Shown in pieces: positions 35,946 to 45,621 of a stretch of DNA of 64,000 nucleotides. The notes below the pieces were generated by a model. The model worked only from the letters and a program-made list of their open reading frames with translations, had not been told where the DNA came from and ran no database searches. Position 1 is the stretch's first letter; each line of letters starts with the position of its first letter. The stretch is taken from positions 1 to 64,000 of the forward strand of contig NZ_JAIQWX010000012.1 of assembly GCF_020164475.1 (NCBI RefSeq). Direction: 5' to 3'. The position numbers and the translations under genes were made by a program. The DNA is from Pseudomonas sp. REP124 (GTDB taxonomy: Bacteria > Pseudomonadota > Gammaproteobacteria > Pseudomonadales > Pseudomonadaceae).

Positions 35946-36512
35946 GTGGACAAACTGCAAACTGCCGCAACCGTTCTGATCGTACCGGGCCTGCGCGAGC
36001 ACGTTGCCGAACATTGGCAAACGTTGCTTGAGGCGAAGCTCGAAAAAGTACGCAGTGTGCCGCCGCTGGAAACCGACAAGCTCGACTGTGGCGCGCGCGT
36101 TCGTGCGATCCAGCATGAGCTCGAGCAGATCGACGGCCCGGTGATTCTGGTCGCCCACAGCGCCGGCGTATTGATGGTCGCCCACTGGGCCGCGCAGTAC
36201 AGCCGTCCGATCAAGGGCGCCTTGCTGGCCGCGCCGCCGGACCTCGATGCGGTCTGGCCGTCCAACTATCCGTCTTCCGACACCCTGAAAAGCCAGGGCT
36301 GGAATCCACTTCCCCAAGGTCCGCTGCCGTTCCCGAGCATCGTGGCCGCCAGCACCAACGATCACCTGGCCAGTTTCACCGCCGCCACGCGCATGGCGGA
36401 AAACTGGGGCGCCGATTTGCTCGATCTGGGCGACGTCGGCCATCTCAATCCGGCCGCAGGATTTGGCCCATGGCAGCAAGCCGAGGCGCTCATCCTGGAG
36501 CTGGATCGCTAA
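35946..36512 (+). CDS. RBBP9/YdeN-type serine hydrolase
   Basis: A 188-residue alpha/beta hydrolase of the RBBP9/YdeN family, about the usual length. The catalytic triad is visible: Ser72 in VAHSAGV, Asp139 in STNDHLAS and His166 in GDVGHLNPAAGFG. No signal peptide, so cytosolic. It begins with GTG, preceded by GAAGG. As first gene of the operon it could hydrolyse an ester or thioester of the pathway substrate, releasing the acid that the downstream acyl-CoA ligase activates (inference). Specificity is unknown. Confidence 0.9.
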   Translation: MDKLQTAATVLIVPGLREHVAEHWQTLLEAKLEKVRSVPPLETDKLDCGARVRAIQHELEQIDGPVILVAHSAGVLMVAHWAAQYSRPIKGALLAAPPDLDAVWPSNYPSSDTLKSQGWNPLPQGPLPFPSIVAASTNDHLASFTAATRMAENWGADLLDLGDVGHLNPAAGFGPWQQAEALILELDR

Positions 36513-36636
36513 TACAGGAGCCGGTCCGGCAACACGCAACCGGCCATTGCCCTCATTCCTGAAAACGCAGGCTCACAAGAGGCTTGCGAGAGGGCGGCTG
36601 CGCTTAAAACAAATAGAAAAAGGCGGAGACAACGCA

Positions 36637-38655
36637 ATGCACAACAACAAGAGTCACGGCTTCACCGCTCCACGCTACAGCCTGCTGGCGTCGGCCATCC
36701 TGGCCGCCATCATGCCCGCTGCCTTTACTCCGGTAGTGCAGGCAGTCGAGATCGATACGGGGAATCCGGACTGGACGATGCGTGTCGACAACACCATCAA
36801 GTACAACTACGGCGTGCGCACCGAAAGCGCGGACAAACGCATGTTGGGAACGCCGAACAACAACGACGGCGACTACAACTTCCGTAAGGCCGGTACCAAC
36901 ATCACCAACCGTATCGACCTGTTGACCGAAATGGACGTTGTCTACCAGAACGCCATGGGCTTTCGCGTCAGCGCCGCCAGCTGGTACGACAAGGCCTACG
37001 AGAACACCGGCTCCAACTCCAACCCGTTCGTCAACGGCAATGGCTCGACCTCAGGTCTTGTAGCCAACGACCCGCGCCTGGCGCCGGTCACCAATGACAA
37101 CGTCGGCAACGGCAGCCCGCACCTGAGCAACTATGCCCAGCGCTACTACACCGGCCCGTCTGGCGAAATCCTCGATGCCTTCGTGTTCTACAGCACCGAA
37201 GTGGGCGAGGAGTCGATGCTCAGCGTCAAGGCTGGCCAGCACAACGTGTTCTGGGGCGAAACCATCCTCAACCCTGTGCATTCGATGAGCTACGGCCAGT
37301 CGGGTCTGGACCTGGCCAAACTGGCCGCGTCGCCGGGCACCGAAGCCAAGGAACTGTTCGTTCCACGTAACCAGCTGTCGATGTCTTTCACCGTCAACCC
37401 CGAGTTGACCATCGGTGCGCAGTACTTTCTCGACTGGGACGCCGCTCGCTTACCAGAAGCCGGCACCTACTACGGCGGTTCCGACCTGGTCGGTTTCGGC
37501 GCGCAGTCGTTCCTGCTGGGTAACACTAATGCTGTCGTGCCTGGCAGTCCTCTGGGCTGCGGCCTGGCGCCGTGCAATGCGCTGACCAACGTACGTCGCG
37601 GCCACGACCTGACGCCGGACAAGCGTGGCGACTGGGGCATCATGGCCAAGTGGTCGCCGGCGTGGCTGGACGGCACCCTTGGCGTTTACTACCGCGAAAC
37701 CTCGGAGATTCTCCCGCAAGCCTGGCTGGACGCCCGTGGCATCAGCTCGGCCAATGCCAACGGCACGCGCCCGGCAGGCCAGGTCCCGGCAGTGGTCAAC
37801 ACGCTGAACTCCCTGAGCACCGCCACCTATCAACTGGCCTATGCCGACAACATCAAGATCGTCGGCCTGAGCCTGTCCAAAGACGTGGGCGGAGTGAGCG
37901 TGGGTTCGGACCTGAACGTGCGCCACAACATGCCGCTGGCCAGTATTCCGGCGATCGTCAGCACCAACAGCCCATTGGGATTGGGCCAGGGTCTGGGCCT
38001 GCTGCCGGCCCGTACCGCCGCCACCGGCATCGTGTATGACACCCCGCAGAAGGGTGATGCCATGGCCGCCACCGGTGACACCCTGCACTGGACCATCAAC
38101 GGCCTGATGACCCTGCCGAAGACCCCGGTTTTCGATCAGGCGACCGTGCTCGCCGAGCTCTACTACAGCAACCTTCTCAAACTCGATAGCAAAAACGAGG
38201 CGCTCTACAAAGGCAAGGACAGCTATCGCGGCATTGACCAGCCGACTCGCGACAACTGGGGACTGGCAATCAACTTCACCCCGACCTGGTACCAGGTGTT
38301 CCCGGGCGTGGATCTCAACGCACCCATGTCCATCAACGTCGGTCTGGACGGCGTGTCACCGGTTTCCGGTGGCGGTGCCAAGGACACCGGCAACTACGCA
38401 GTGGGCCTGGGGGCCGTTGTGTACAACAAATATTTCGTCGATCTGAAATACGTGGATTCCTTCGGCAAGACCGACAAGTGCAACGTCAGCGGTGTCAGCA
38501 CCGGCCCGACTGGCGGTGACGGTTCGACCCCGAACGCTTTCAGCGGCAACGAAAACTATGCCTGCTACGCCGGCGGCTACTCGTCCTTCTCCGGTGGCGG
38601 TGCCACCACCGAGGACCGCGGCGCCCTGTACCTGACGATGAAAACCACTTTTTGA
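36637..38655 (+). CDS. DUF1302 family outer-membrane protein
   Basis: A 672-residue exported protein. A signal peptide (MHNNKSHGFTAPRYSLLASA... ending VVQAVEIDTGN, near residue 38) precedes a beta-rich body with alternating aromatic/polar strands and a C-terminal Phe (YLTMKTTF), which suggests an outer-membrane beta-barrel. DUF1302 proteins commonly travel with DUF1329 proteins in clusters for hydrophobic compounds; this is recalled family knowledge, and the transport role is inferred. The reading frame extends upstream through the hydrolase end; ATG 36637, with GGCGGAG nine bases upstream, starts the signal peptide. Confidence 0.9.
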   Translation: MHNNKSHGFTAPRYSLLASAILAAIMPAAFTPVVQAVEIDTGNPDWTMRVDNTIKYNYGVRTESADKRMLGTPNNNDGDYNFRKAGTNITNRIDLLTEMDVVYQNAMGFRVSAASWYDKAYENTGSNSNPFVNGNGSTSGLVANDPRLAPVTNDNVGNGSPHLSNYAQRYYTGPSGEILDAFVFYSTEVGEESMLSVKAGQHNVFWGETILNPVHSMSYGQSGLDLAKLAASPGTEAKELFVPRNQLSMSFTVNPELTIGAQYFLDWDAARLPEAGTYYGGSDLVGFGAQSFLLGNTNAVVPGSPLGCGLAPCNALTNVRRGHDLTPDKRGDWGIMAKWSPAWLDGTLGVYYRETSEILPQAWLDARGISSANANGTRPAGQVPAVVNTLNSLSTATYQLAYADNIKIVGLSLSKDVGGVSVGSDLNVRHNMPLASIPAIVSTNSPLGLGQGLGLLPARTAATGIVYDTPQKGDAMAATGDTLHWTINGLMTLPKTPVFDQATVLAELYYSNLLKLDSKNEALYKGKDSYRGIDQPTRDNWGLAINFTPTWYQVFPGVDLNAPMSINVGLDGVSPVSGGGAKDTGNYAVGLGAVVYNKYFVDLKYVDSFGKTDKCNVSGVSTGPTGGDGSTPNAFSGNENYACYAGGYSSFSGGGATTEDRGALYLTMKTTF

Positions 38656-38696
38656 TTCACCACTGATTTGCTCGACGCAAGCAGGAGAATATCAAG

Positions 38697-40055
38697 ATGA
38701 AATTTGCTCAAACCGTATTGCCCACATCGCTCGCCCTGATTTTTGCCGGCCAGGCACTGGCCGCCGTGTCCCCCCAGGATGCTGCCAAACTGGGTAGCAG
38801 CCTGACCCTGGTCGGCGCCGAAAAAGCCGGCAACGCCGATGGTTCGATCCCGGCCTACAACGGTGGCCTGACCACCCCGCCGGCCAGCTACAAGTCCGGC
38901 GACAGCATGCGTCCGGATCCGTTCGCCAGTGAAAAGCCGCTGGTGTCGATCGACGGCAAGAACGTCGATCAGTACAAGAGCCTGCTGACCGCGACCACCG
39001 TGGAACTGGCCAAGCGTTTCCCGACGTTCCGCGTCGACGTGTACCCGACTCACCGTACCGTTTCGCTGCCTCAGGCGATTCTCGATAACGGCGTGAAGAA
39101 CGCCAGCGGCGCCAAGTCTCTGGAAAACGGTCTGGCCATCGACAACGTGCTGCCGGGCGTGCCGTTCCCGATTCCGCAAACGGGCAACGAAGCGATGTGG
39201 AACTTCCTGCTGCGTTATCAGGGCGTCAGCATCAGCTCCAAGTACGACTCCTGGAACGTTGACTCTGCCGGCGTGCCGAGCCTGGCGATCACCGGGCAGG
39301 CTTTCATTTCCTATCCGATCTACGAAAACCTGACGCAGCCGATCAGCAGCGCCGACGTCTACTACCAGATGAAGCTGGCCTACACCGGCCCTGCGCGCCG
39401 CGCCGGTGAAGCGGTGATGCTCAAGGACGCCGCCAACCCGCTGCAGCAACCGCGCCGCGCCTGGCAATACCTGCCCGGTCAGCGTCGGGTGAAACTGGCA
39501 CCGAGCCTGGCCTACGACACGCCTAACCCGGGCACCGCAGGCGCCGGCACCTACGACGACGTGTTCGTGTTCAACGGTGCGCTGGACCGCTACGACTGGA
39601 AGCTGGTGGGCAAGCAGGAAATGATCGTGCCCTACAACACCTACAAGCTGACCTACGCCCAGGATCCGAAGTTGCTGACCACCGCCAACCACCTGGCTCC
39701 GGACTTCGTGCGCTGGGAAAAACACCGCGTGTGGGTCGTCGAAGGCACCCTCAAGGCCGGCGCCCGTCACATCTACGCCAAGCGTCGCTTCTACCTCGAC
39801 GAAGACAGCTGGACCGCTCTGGCCTCCGACCAGTATGACGCCCGTGGTCAGCTCTACCGTGGTTCGTTCGCCTTCCTGAGCCAGAGCTACGACAAGCAGG
39901 TGCCGGACTCCACCCCGTTCATGATCTATGACCTGGTCGGTGGCTCCTACAACATCAACGGTGTGGTCGGCCCGTACGGCGGCATCAAGTACACCGATCC
40001 GCTCTCCAAGGCCCAGTGGTCTTCCGAATCCCTGGCTGGCGCCGGTATTCGCTAA
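38697..40055 (+). CDS. DUF1329 family periplasmic/outer-membrane protein
   Basis: A 452-residue exported protein (signal peptide ending AGQALAAVS). The body includes the DUF1329-type opening VSPQDAAKLGSSLTLVGAEKAGN and ENTAW-like repeats, for instance RRAWQYLPGQRRVKL, YDDVFVFNGALDRYDWKLVGKQEM and YAKRRFYLDEDSWTALASDQYDARGQLYR. The last two resemble the LolA/LolB-like fold that binds lipid. It follows DUF1302 by 41 bases and is probably its partner in moving a lipophilic substrate across the outer membrane (inference). GGAG lies before ATG. Confidence 0.9.
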   Translation: MKFAQTVLPTSLALIFAGQALAAVSPQDAAKLGSSLTLVGAEKAGNADGSIPAYNGGLTTPPASYKSGDSMRPDPFASEKPLVSIDGKNVDQYKSLLTATTVELAKRFPTFRVDVYPTHRTVSLPQAILDNGVKNASGAKSLENGLAIDNVLPGVPFPIPQTGNEAMWNFLLRYQGVSISSKYDSWNVDSAGVPSLAITGQAFISYPIYENLTQPISSADVYYQMKLAYTGPARRAGEAVMLKDAANPLQQPRRAWQYLPGQRRVKLAPSLAYDTPNPGTAGAGTYDDVFVFNGALDRYDWKLVGKQEMIVPYNTYKLTYAQDPKLLTTANHLAPDFVRWEKHRVWVVEGTLKAGARHIYAKRRFYLDEDSWTALASDQYDARGQLYRGSFAFLSQSYDKQVPDSTPFMIYDLVGGSYNINGVVGPYGGIKYTDPLSKAQWSSESLAGAGIR

Positions 40056-40189
40056 AACACCCGCTACACAGTGCGCTCACAGGGTCCTCCGTCCACAAGA
40101 CGGCGGGCCTTGCGGCAAAGCGCGCGCGCCGTTTGAACGTCGGGTACACGCACCTGTGTCCCGACGCGGTTTTCCGAAGAGGACGCGGT

Positions 40190-41281
40190 ATGTGTTCATA
40201 TAAAAATAATTACTTGCAGCTGGCCTGTGGCGTCGTATTGAGCGTATTGCAGAGCGTCAGCTTTGCCGCCGATTACGTCGACGTACTGGACCTGCCGGCC
40301 AAAACCAGCGCCCTCGCGATCAACAGCCCGTTGTCCGGCATGACCCGCGCAGGTTCGCGGGTGATCGGCGTCGGCCAGCGTGGCCACATTCTGTTTTCCG
40401 ATGATTCCGGCCAGCACTGGCAGCAGGCCTCCGTGCCGGTCAGTGCCGACCTCACCGCCGTGACGTTCCCGACCGCCAGCCAAGGCTGGGCGGTGGGCAA
40501 CGACGGCGTGGTGCTGCACAGCAGCGACGCCGGCGCGACCTGGACCCGGCAACTGGACGGTCGCCAGATCGGCGCGTTGCTGGTCAAGCATTACTCGGAC
40601 CTGGCCAAGGCCGAGCCGAACAACGAGCAATGGCCCCAGTTGGCCACGGAAGGCCAACGACTTGTCGATCAGGGCGCGGACAAACCGCTGCTGGATGTCT
40701 GGTTCGCCAACGACAAAGTCGGCTACGTCGTGGGCGTTTTCAATCTGATCCTGCGCACCGAAGACGGCGGCCAGAGCTGGACGCCGTTCCAGGATCGCAC
40801 CGACAACCCCCAGGGTTTCCACCTCAACGCCATCGCCTCCACGGGCGATGCGCTGTACATCGCCGGCGAGCAGGGCCTGTTGCTCAAATGGGACGAAAGC
40901 GCCCAGCGCTTCGTCGCCGTGCCGACGCCTTATCAGGGCAGTTTCTTCGGCGTGCTCGGCAAGCCTGGCGAAGTGCTGGTCTACGGCCTGCGCGGCAACG
41001 TATTGCGCAGCACCGACGGCGGCCAGAACTGGACCGCGCTCGACACCGGCCTGCACATCAGCATCACCGCCGGCCTGGTCGATGCCGCCGGCAACTACCG
41101 CCTGTTCACCCAGGGCGGGCAGATGCTGGTCAGCCAGGGCACGGGCGAGCAATTGCGACTGGTGCAGCAACCGGCACCGTCTCCGGTGGCCGGTGCCACT
41201 CAGTCCGCCGACGGCCAGTTGGTGCTGGCGGGAAGCCGTGGCGCCCGCACTCTGGCCGTCCCGCCAGCCCTCGAACCCTAA
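40190..41281 (+). CDS. YCF48-related beta-propeller protein
   Basis: A 363-residue exported protein. A hydrophobic N-terminus (YLQLACGVVLSVLQSVSFAAD) is followed by propeller blades of the BNR/YCF48 type (FSDDSGQHWQQASVP, HSSDAGATWTRQL, RTEDGGQSWTPFQ, RSTDGGQNWTALD), four Asp-box-like repeats of the form S/T-x-D-x-G-x-x-W. Family members assist assembly of membrane protein complexes. The frame extends to 40016, but ATG 40190 has AGAGGA upstream and directly precedes the signal peptide. Sits between DUF1329 and the MMPL pump, the usual neighbour order. Confidence 0.9.
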   Translation: MCSYKNNYLQLACGVVLSVLQSVSFAADYVDVLDLPAKTSALAINSPLSGMTRAGSRVIGVGQRGHILFSDDSGQHWQQASVPVSADLTAVTFPTASQGWAVGNDGVVLHSSDAGATWTRQLDGRQIGALLVKHYSDLAKAEPNNEQWPQLATEGQRLVDQGADKPLLDVWFANDKVGYVVGVFNLILRTEDGGQSWTPFQDRTDNPQGFHLNAIASTGDALYIAGEQGLLLKWDESAQRFVAVPTPYQGSFFGVLGKPGEVLVYGLRGNVLRSTDGGQNWTALDTGLHISITAGLVDAAGNYRLFTQGGQMLVSQGTGEQLRLVQQPAPSPVAGATQSADGQLVLAGSRGARTLAVPPALEP

Positions 41282-41297
41282 GAGCGAGAACCCAGAC

Positions 41298-43817
41298 ATG
41301 GGCAATATCAAACAAGACGCCATGCCGGTGATCCGCGATCTGCGGGATTTCGACCAGCGCTCCGGCAACATCCTCGAACGCCTGGTATTCAACTTCCGCC
41401 CGCTGTTCATGCTGCTGATGGCGCTGACCACGGTGCTGCTGGGCTACATGGCGGCCACGCGCCTGGAGCTGCGTCCCAGCTTCGAAAAAATGATTCCCCA
41501 GAGCCAGCCCTACATCCAGAACTTCCTGGAAAACCGCGCCTCCCTGCGCGGCCTGGGCAATTCGGTGCGGGTGGTGGTGGAAAACACCCAGGGCGATATT
41601 TTCGACCCCGGTTACCTGGACGTGCTCAAGCAGGTCAACGACCAGCTGTTCCTGAGCGAAGGTGTCGACCGCGCCTGGATGAAATCGCTGTGGAGCCCGG
41701 GCGTACGCTGGACCGAAGTCACCGAGGACGGCTTCCAGGGCGGCCCGGTGATGCCCGACACCTATGCGGGCAAGCCTGAACAAATCGAACAACTGCGGCA
41801 GAACATCGCCCGCGCGGGCCTGGTGGGCAGTCTTGTCGCCAGCGACTTCAAGTCGAGCATGCTGGTGGTGCCGCTGCTGGACAAGGCCGCCGCCGGTGGC
41901 AAACCGATCAACTATCACGCCTTTTCGCAGATGCTCGAGGAGCAGTTGCGCGACAAGATCGAGTTTGGCGGTGACGCTTCGGCGCGCAAGGCCGGGGAGG
42001 AGGGCAAGGGTCAGTACAAGGTGCGGGTGATCGGTTTCGCCAAGCTGATGGGCGACCTGATCGACGGCCTGATCCAGGTGATGATGTTCTTCGGCCTGGC
42101 CGTGGTGACCTCGCTGGTGATCATCTACGCCTACACCCATTGCGTACGCAGCACCCTGCTGGTGGTCGGCTGCTCGCTGATCGCGGTGGTCTGGCAACTG
42201 GGCATCGTCGCATGGCTGGGTTATGCCATCGATCCGTACTCGGTGCTGGTGCCATTCCTGATCTTCGCCATCGGCGTGTCCCATGCCGCGCAGAAGATGA
42301 ACGGCATCATGCAGGACATCGCCCGTGGCACCCACAAGCTGATCGCCGCGCGCTACACCTTCCGCCGTCTGTTCATCGCCGGCGTAACCGCGCTGCTGGC
42401 CGACGCCGTGGGTTTTGCGGTGCTGATGCTGATCGACATCCCGGTGATCCAGGACCTGGCGATCACCGCCAGTATCGGTGTCGCGGTACTGATCTTCACT
42501 TCGCTGCTGCTGATGCCGGTGGCGCTGTCCTATATCGGCGTCGGCGCCAAGGCCGCCGAGCGCGCACTGAAAATCGATACCCGTGCCGAGAAGAGCAAAG
42601 GCTTCGGCAAACTCTGGGACCTGCTCGACCGCTTTACCGGCGCCAAGTGGGCCACAGGCGCCGTGCTGGTGGCGACGCTGATGGGCGTTGGCGGCTTCAT
42701 GGTCAGCCAGAACCTGAAGATCGGCGACCTGGAAAGCGGGGCGCCGGAGCTGCGTGCCGACTCGCGCTACAACCGCGACAACGCCTACATCACCAGCCAC
42801 TACGCGCTGTCCAGCGACCTGTTCGCGGTGATGATCAAGACCGCGCCCGAAGGCTGCCTGAACTACAAAACCCTGATCCTCGCCGATCGCCTGGCCTGGG
42901 AGCTGCAACAGTATCCGGGCGTGCAGGCGACGGCTTCGCTGGTCAACGCGGTACGGCAGATCACCGCCGGCACTTACGAGGGCAACCCCAAGCTCAACAG
43001 CATCCAGCGCAACCAGGACGTGCTGAACTACGCCGCCCAGCAGGCTTCGGTGAACTCGCCGGAACTGTTCAACACCGATTGCTCGGTGATGCCGGTCATC
43101 ACCTTCCTCAAGGACCACAAGGCCGAGACCCTCGACGCCGTGGTGGCGATTGCCGACAAGTTCGCCCGTGAAAACAGCACCCCTGACCGGCAGTTCCTGT
43201 TGGCGGCCGGCAGTGCCGGGATCGAGGCGGCGACCAACATCGTGGTGCGCGAAGCCAATCACACCATGCTGCTGTACGTGTACGCCGCAGTGACGCTGTT
43301 CTGCCTGATCACCTTCCGCAGCTGGCGCGCAACCCTGGTGGCGCTGCTGCCGCTGGTGCTGACCTCGATCCTCTGCGAAGCGCTGATGGTCGCCATGGGC
43401 ATCGGCGTGAAAGTCGCGACCCTGCCGGTGATCGCCCTCGGCGTGGGGATCGGCGTCGACTACGCCTTGTACCTGCTCAGCGTGCAATTGCACTTCCAGC
43501 GCCAGGGTCTGCCGCTGTCCCAGGCCTATCGCAATGCAGTCTCCTTCACCGGCCGGGTGGTCGGGCTGGTGGGCATCACCCTGGCGGCGGGCGTGGTGTG
43601 CTGGGTCTGGTCGCCGATCAAGTTCCAGGCCGACATGGGCATCCTGCTGACCTTCATGTTCCTGTGGAACATGCTCGGCGCACTGATCCTGATCCCGGCC
43701 CTGTCGTACTTCCTGCTGCGCGAGCGGGTGCCTGCGACCGATGCCGTTGCAACACCACAAAACATTGAAACCACTGAACGTCCGGGCGTACCGCATGCCC
43801 TGACCACTTCCGAGTAA
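41298..43817 (+). CDS. MMPL/RND-superfamily lipid-type exporter or importer
   Basis: An 839-residue membrane protein with about 12 helices in two halves. Helix 1 (RPLFMLLMALTTVLLGYMAA) is followed by a large periplasmic domain, and the C-terminal half has a similar layout. The conserved TM4/TM10 motifs are FLIFAIGVSHAAQKMNGI and VIALGVGIGVDYALYLLSV. The proton-relay Asp is present in GVGIGVDYAL. Relatives move hopanoids, lipids or siderophore-like compounds. The in-frame stretch upstream to 40848 overlaps the YCF48 gene and is not used. ATG 41298 has only a weak GAG upstream. Likely works with DUF1302, DUF1329 and YCF48 neighbours. Confidence 0.92.
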   Translation: MGNIKQDAMPVIRDLRDFDQRSGNILERLVFNFRPLFMLLMALTTVLLGYMAATRLELRPSFEKMIPQSQPYIQNFLENRASLRGLGNSVRVVVENTQGDIFDPGYLDVLKQVNDQLFLSEGVDRAWMKSLWSPGVRWTEVTEDGFQGGPVMPDTYAGKPEQIEQLRQNIARAGLVGSLVASDFKSSMLVVPLLDKAAAGGKPINYHAFSQMLEEQLRDKIEFGGDASARKAGEEGKGQYKVRVIGFAKLMGDLIDGLIQVMMFFGLAVVTSLVIIYAYTHCVRSTLLVVGCSLIAVVWQLGIVAWLGYAIDPYSVLVPFLIFAIGVSHAAQKMNGIMQDIARGTHKLIAARYTFRRLFIAGVTALLADAVGFAVLMLIDIPVIQDLAITASIGVAVLIFTSLLLMPVALSYIGVGAKAAERALKIDTRAEKSKGFGKLWDLLDRFTGAKWATGAVLVATLMGVGGFMVSQNLKIGDLESGAPELRADSRYNRDNAYITSHYALSSDLFAVMIKTAPEGCLNYKTLILADRLAWELQQYPGVQATASLVNAVRQITAGTYEGNPKLNSIQRNQDVLNYAAQQASVNSPELFNTDCSVMPVITFLKDHKAETLDAVVAIADKFARENSTPDRQFLLAAGSAGIEAATNIVVREANHTMLLYVYAAVTLFCLITFRSWRATLVALLPLVLTSILCEALMVAMGIGVKVATLPVIALGVGIGVDYALYLLSVQLHFQRQGLPLSQAYRNAVSFTGRVVGLVGITLAAGVVCWVWSPIKFQADMGILLTFMFLWNMLGALILIPALSYFLLRERVPATDAVATPQNIETTERPGVPHALTTSE

Positions 43818-43824
43818 GCCAACA

Positions 43825-45603
43825 ATGTCTGACTACAAAGCTCCCCTGCGCGACATGCGCTTCGTACTCAACGAGGTTTTCCAGGTCTCCCGGCTGTGGG
43901 CGCAAATGCCCCGCCTGGCCGAGGTGATCGACGAAGACACCGCGGCCGCGATCCTCGAAGAGGCCGGTAAGATCGCAGGCGAGGTCATCGCACCGTTGAA
44001 CCGCCCGAGCGACGAACAGGGCTGCACCTGGAGCCCGGACACCGTCAACGCGCCGCAAGGTTTTGCCCAGGCGTATCAGGCTTTCGCCGAAGGTGGCTGG
44101 GTCGGTGTCGGCGGTGATCCGCACTACGGCGGCATGGGCATGCCCAAGGCGATCTCGGCGCAGGTCGAGGAAATGGTCAACGCGGCCAGCCTGTCGTTCG
44201 GCCTGTACCCGATGCTGACGGCGGGCGCCTGCCTGTCGATCAACGCCCACGCCAGCGAAGAGCTCAAGGCCGCTTACCTGCCGAACATGTACGCCGGCAC
44301 CTGGACCGGTTCCATGTGCCTGACCGAAGCCCACGCCGGCACCGACCTGGGCATGATCCGCACCCGCGCCGAGCCCCAGGCCGACGGCAGCTACAAACTC
44401 AGCGGCAGCAAGATCTTCATCACCGGCGGCGAGCAGGACTTGACCGAGAACATCATCCACCTGGTGCTGGCGCGCCTGCCGGATGCACCGGCGGGACCCA
44501 AGGGTATATCGCTGTTTCTGGTGCCGAAGGTGCTGGTCAATGCCGACGGTTCCCTGGGCGAGCGCAATGCACTGTCCTGCGGTTCTATTGAACACAAGAT
44601 GGGTATCAAGGCCTCGGCCACCTGCGTGATGAACTTCGACGGCGCCACCGGCTGGATCGTCGACGCACCGAACAAGGGCCTGGCGGCGATGTTCACCATG
44701 ATGAATTACGAGCGCCTGGGCGTCGGCATTCAGGGCCTGGCCCAGGGTGAGCGTTCCTATCAGAACGCTCTGGCCTATGCCCAGGATCGCATCCAGAGCC
44801 GTGCGCCCACCGGCGCGCAGAACAAGGACAAGGCGGCCGACCCGATCATCGTCCACCCGGACGTGCGCCGCATGCTGCTGACCATGAAGGCCCTGAACGA
44901 AGGTGGTCGCGCGTTCTCCAGCTACGTCGCGCTGCAACTGGACACCGCCAAGTACAGCGAAGATGTCACAGCCCGCAACCGCGCCCAGGAACTGGTGGCG
45001 CTGCTGACCCCGGTGGCCAAGGCGTTCCTCACCGACATGGGCCTGGAAACCACTCTGCACGGGCAGATGGTCTTCGGCGGCCACGGCTACATACGCGAGT
45101 GGGGCCAGGAGCAACTGGTGCGCGACGTGCGCATCACCCAGATCTACGAAGGCACCAACGGCATCCAGTCCCTGGACCTGGCCGGGCGCAAGATCGTCGG
45201 CAGCGGCGGGGCGCTTTACCGTCTGTTCGCTTCGGAAATCCGCAATTTCACTGCTAACGCCGATGCCGAGCTTGCCGAGTTCACCAAGCCGCTGAACGCT
45301 GCCGTGGACGTTCTCGACGAACTGACCGGCTGGCTGCTCGACCGCGCCCAGCACAACCCAAATGAAATCGGCGCGGCGTCGGTGGAGTACCTGCACGTGT
45401 TCGGCTACACCGCCTACGCCTACATGTGGGCGCAGATGGTGGGGGCAGCCTTGGTTGCCGATTCTTCGGACGATTTCTACACCAGCAAGCTGGCCACCGC
45501 GCGCTTCTACTTCGCACGACTGCTGCCGCGTATCCATTCGCTGAGCGCATCGGCTAAGGCCGGTAGCGACTGCCTCTTCGCGCTGCAAGCCGACCAGTTC
45601 TAA
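43825..45603 (+). CDS. Acyl-CoA dehydrogenase (large, with C-terminal extension domain)
   Basis: A 592-residue flavoprotein that introduces a double bond alpha,beta into acyl-CoA. FAD/substrate region: CLTEAHAGTDLGMIRTRA and LSGSKIFITGGEQD. The catalytic Glu lies in QIYEGTNGIQSLDLAGRK, followed by a C-terminal acyl-CoA-dehydrogenase extension (about 130 residues) as in the PA0506-type family. It starts eight bases after the MMPL gene and precedes the acyl-CoA ligase by 18 bases. Acts with that ligase in a beta-oxidation-like sequence; chain specificity unknown. Confidence 0.94.
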   Translation: MSDYKAPLRDMRFVLNEVFQVSRLWAQMPRLAEVIDEDTAAAILEEAGKIAGEVIAPLNRPSDEQGCTWSPDTVNAPQGFAQAYQAFAEGGWVGVGGDPHYGGMGMPKAISAQVEEMVNAASLSFGLYPMLTAGACLSINAHASEELKAAYLPNMYAGTWTGSMCLTEAHAGTDLGMIRTRAEPQADGSYKLSGSKIFITGGEQDLTENIIHLVLARLPDAPAGPKGISLFLVPKVLVNADGSLGERNALSCGSIEHKMGIKASATCVMNFDGATGWIVDAPNKGLAAMFTMMNYERLGVGIQGLAQGERSYQNALAYAQDRIQSRAPTGAQNKDKAADPIIVHPDVRRMLLTMKALNEGGRAFSSYVALQLDTAKYSEDVTARNRAQELVALLTPVAKAFLTDMGLETTLHGQMVFGGHGYIREWGQEQLVRDVRITQIYEGTNGIQSLDLAGRKIVGSGGALYRLFASEIRNFTANADAELAEFTKPLNAAVDVLDELTGWLLDRAQHNPNEIGAASVEYLHVFGYTAYAYMWAQMVGAALVADSSDDFYTSKLATARFYFARLLPRIHSLSASAKAGSDCLFALQADQF

Positions 45604-45621
45604 AGAACAAGGAAACTATTG

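Noticed and set aside
41130..45588. Long minus-strand frames opposite the MMPL and acyl-CoA dehydrogenase genes
   Set aside because: Same shadow pattern; the plus-strand proteins have full family motifs and proper starts.
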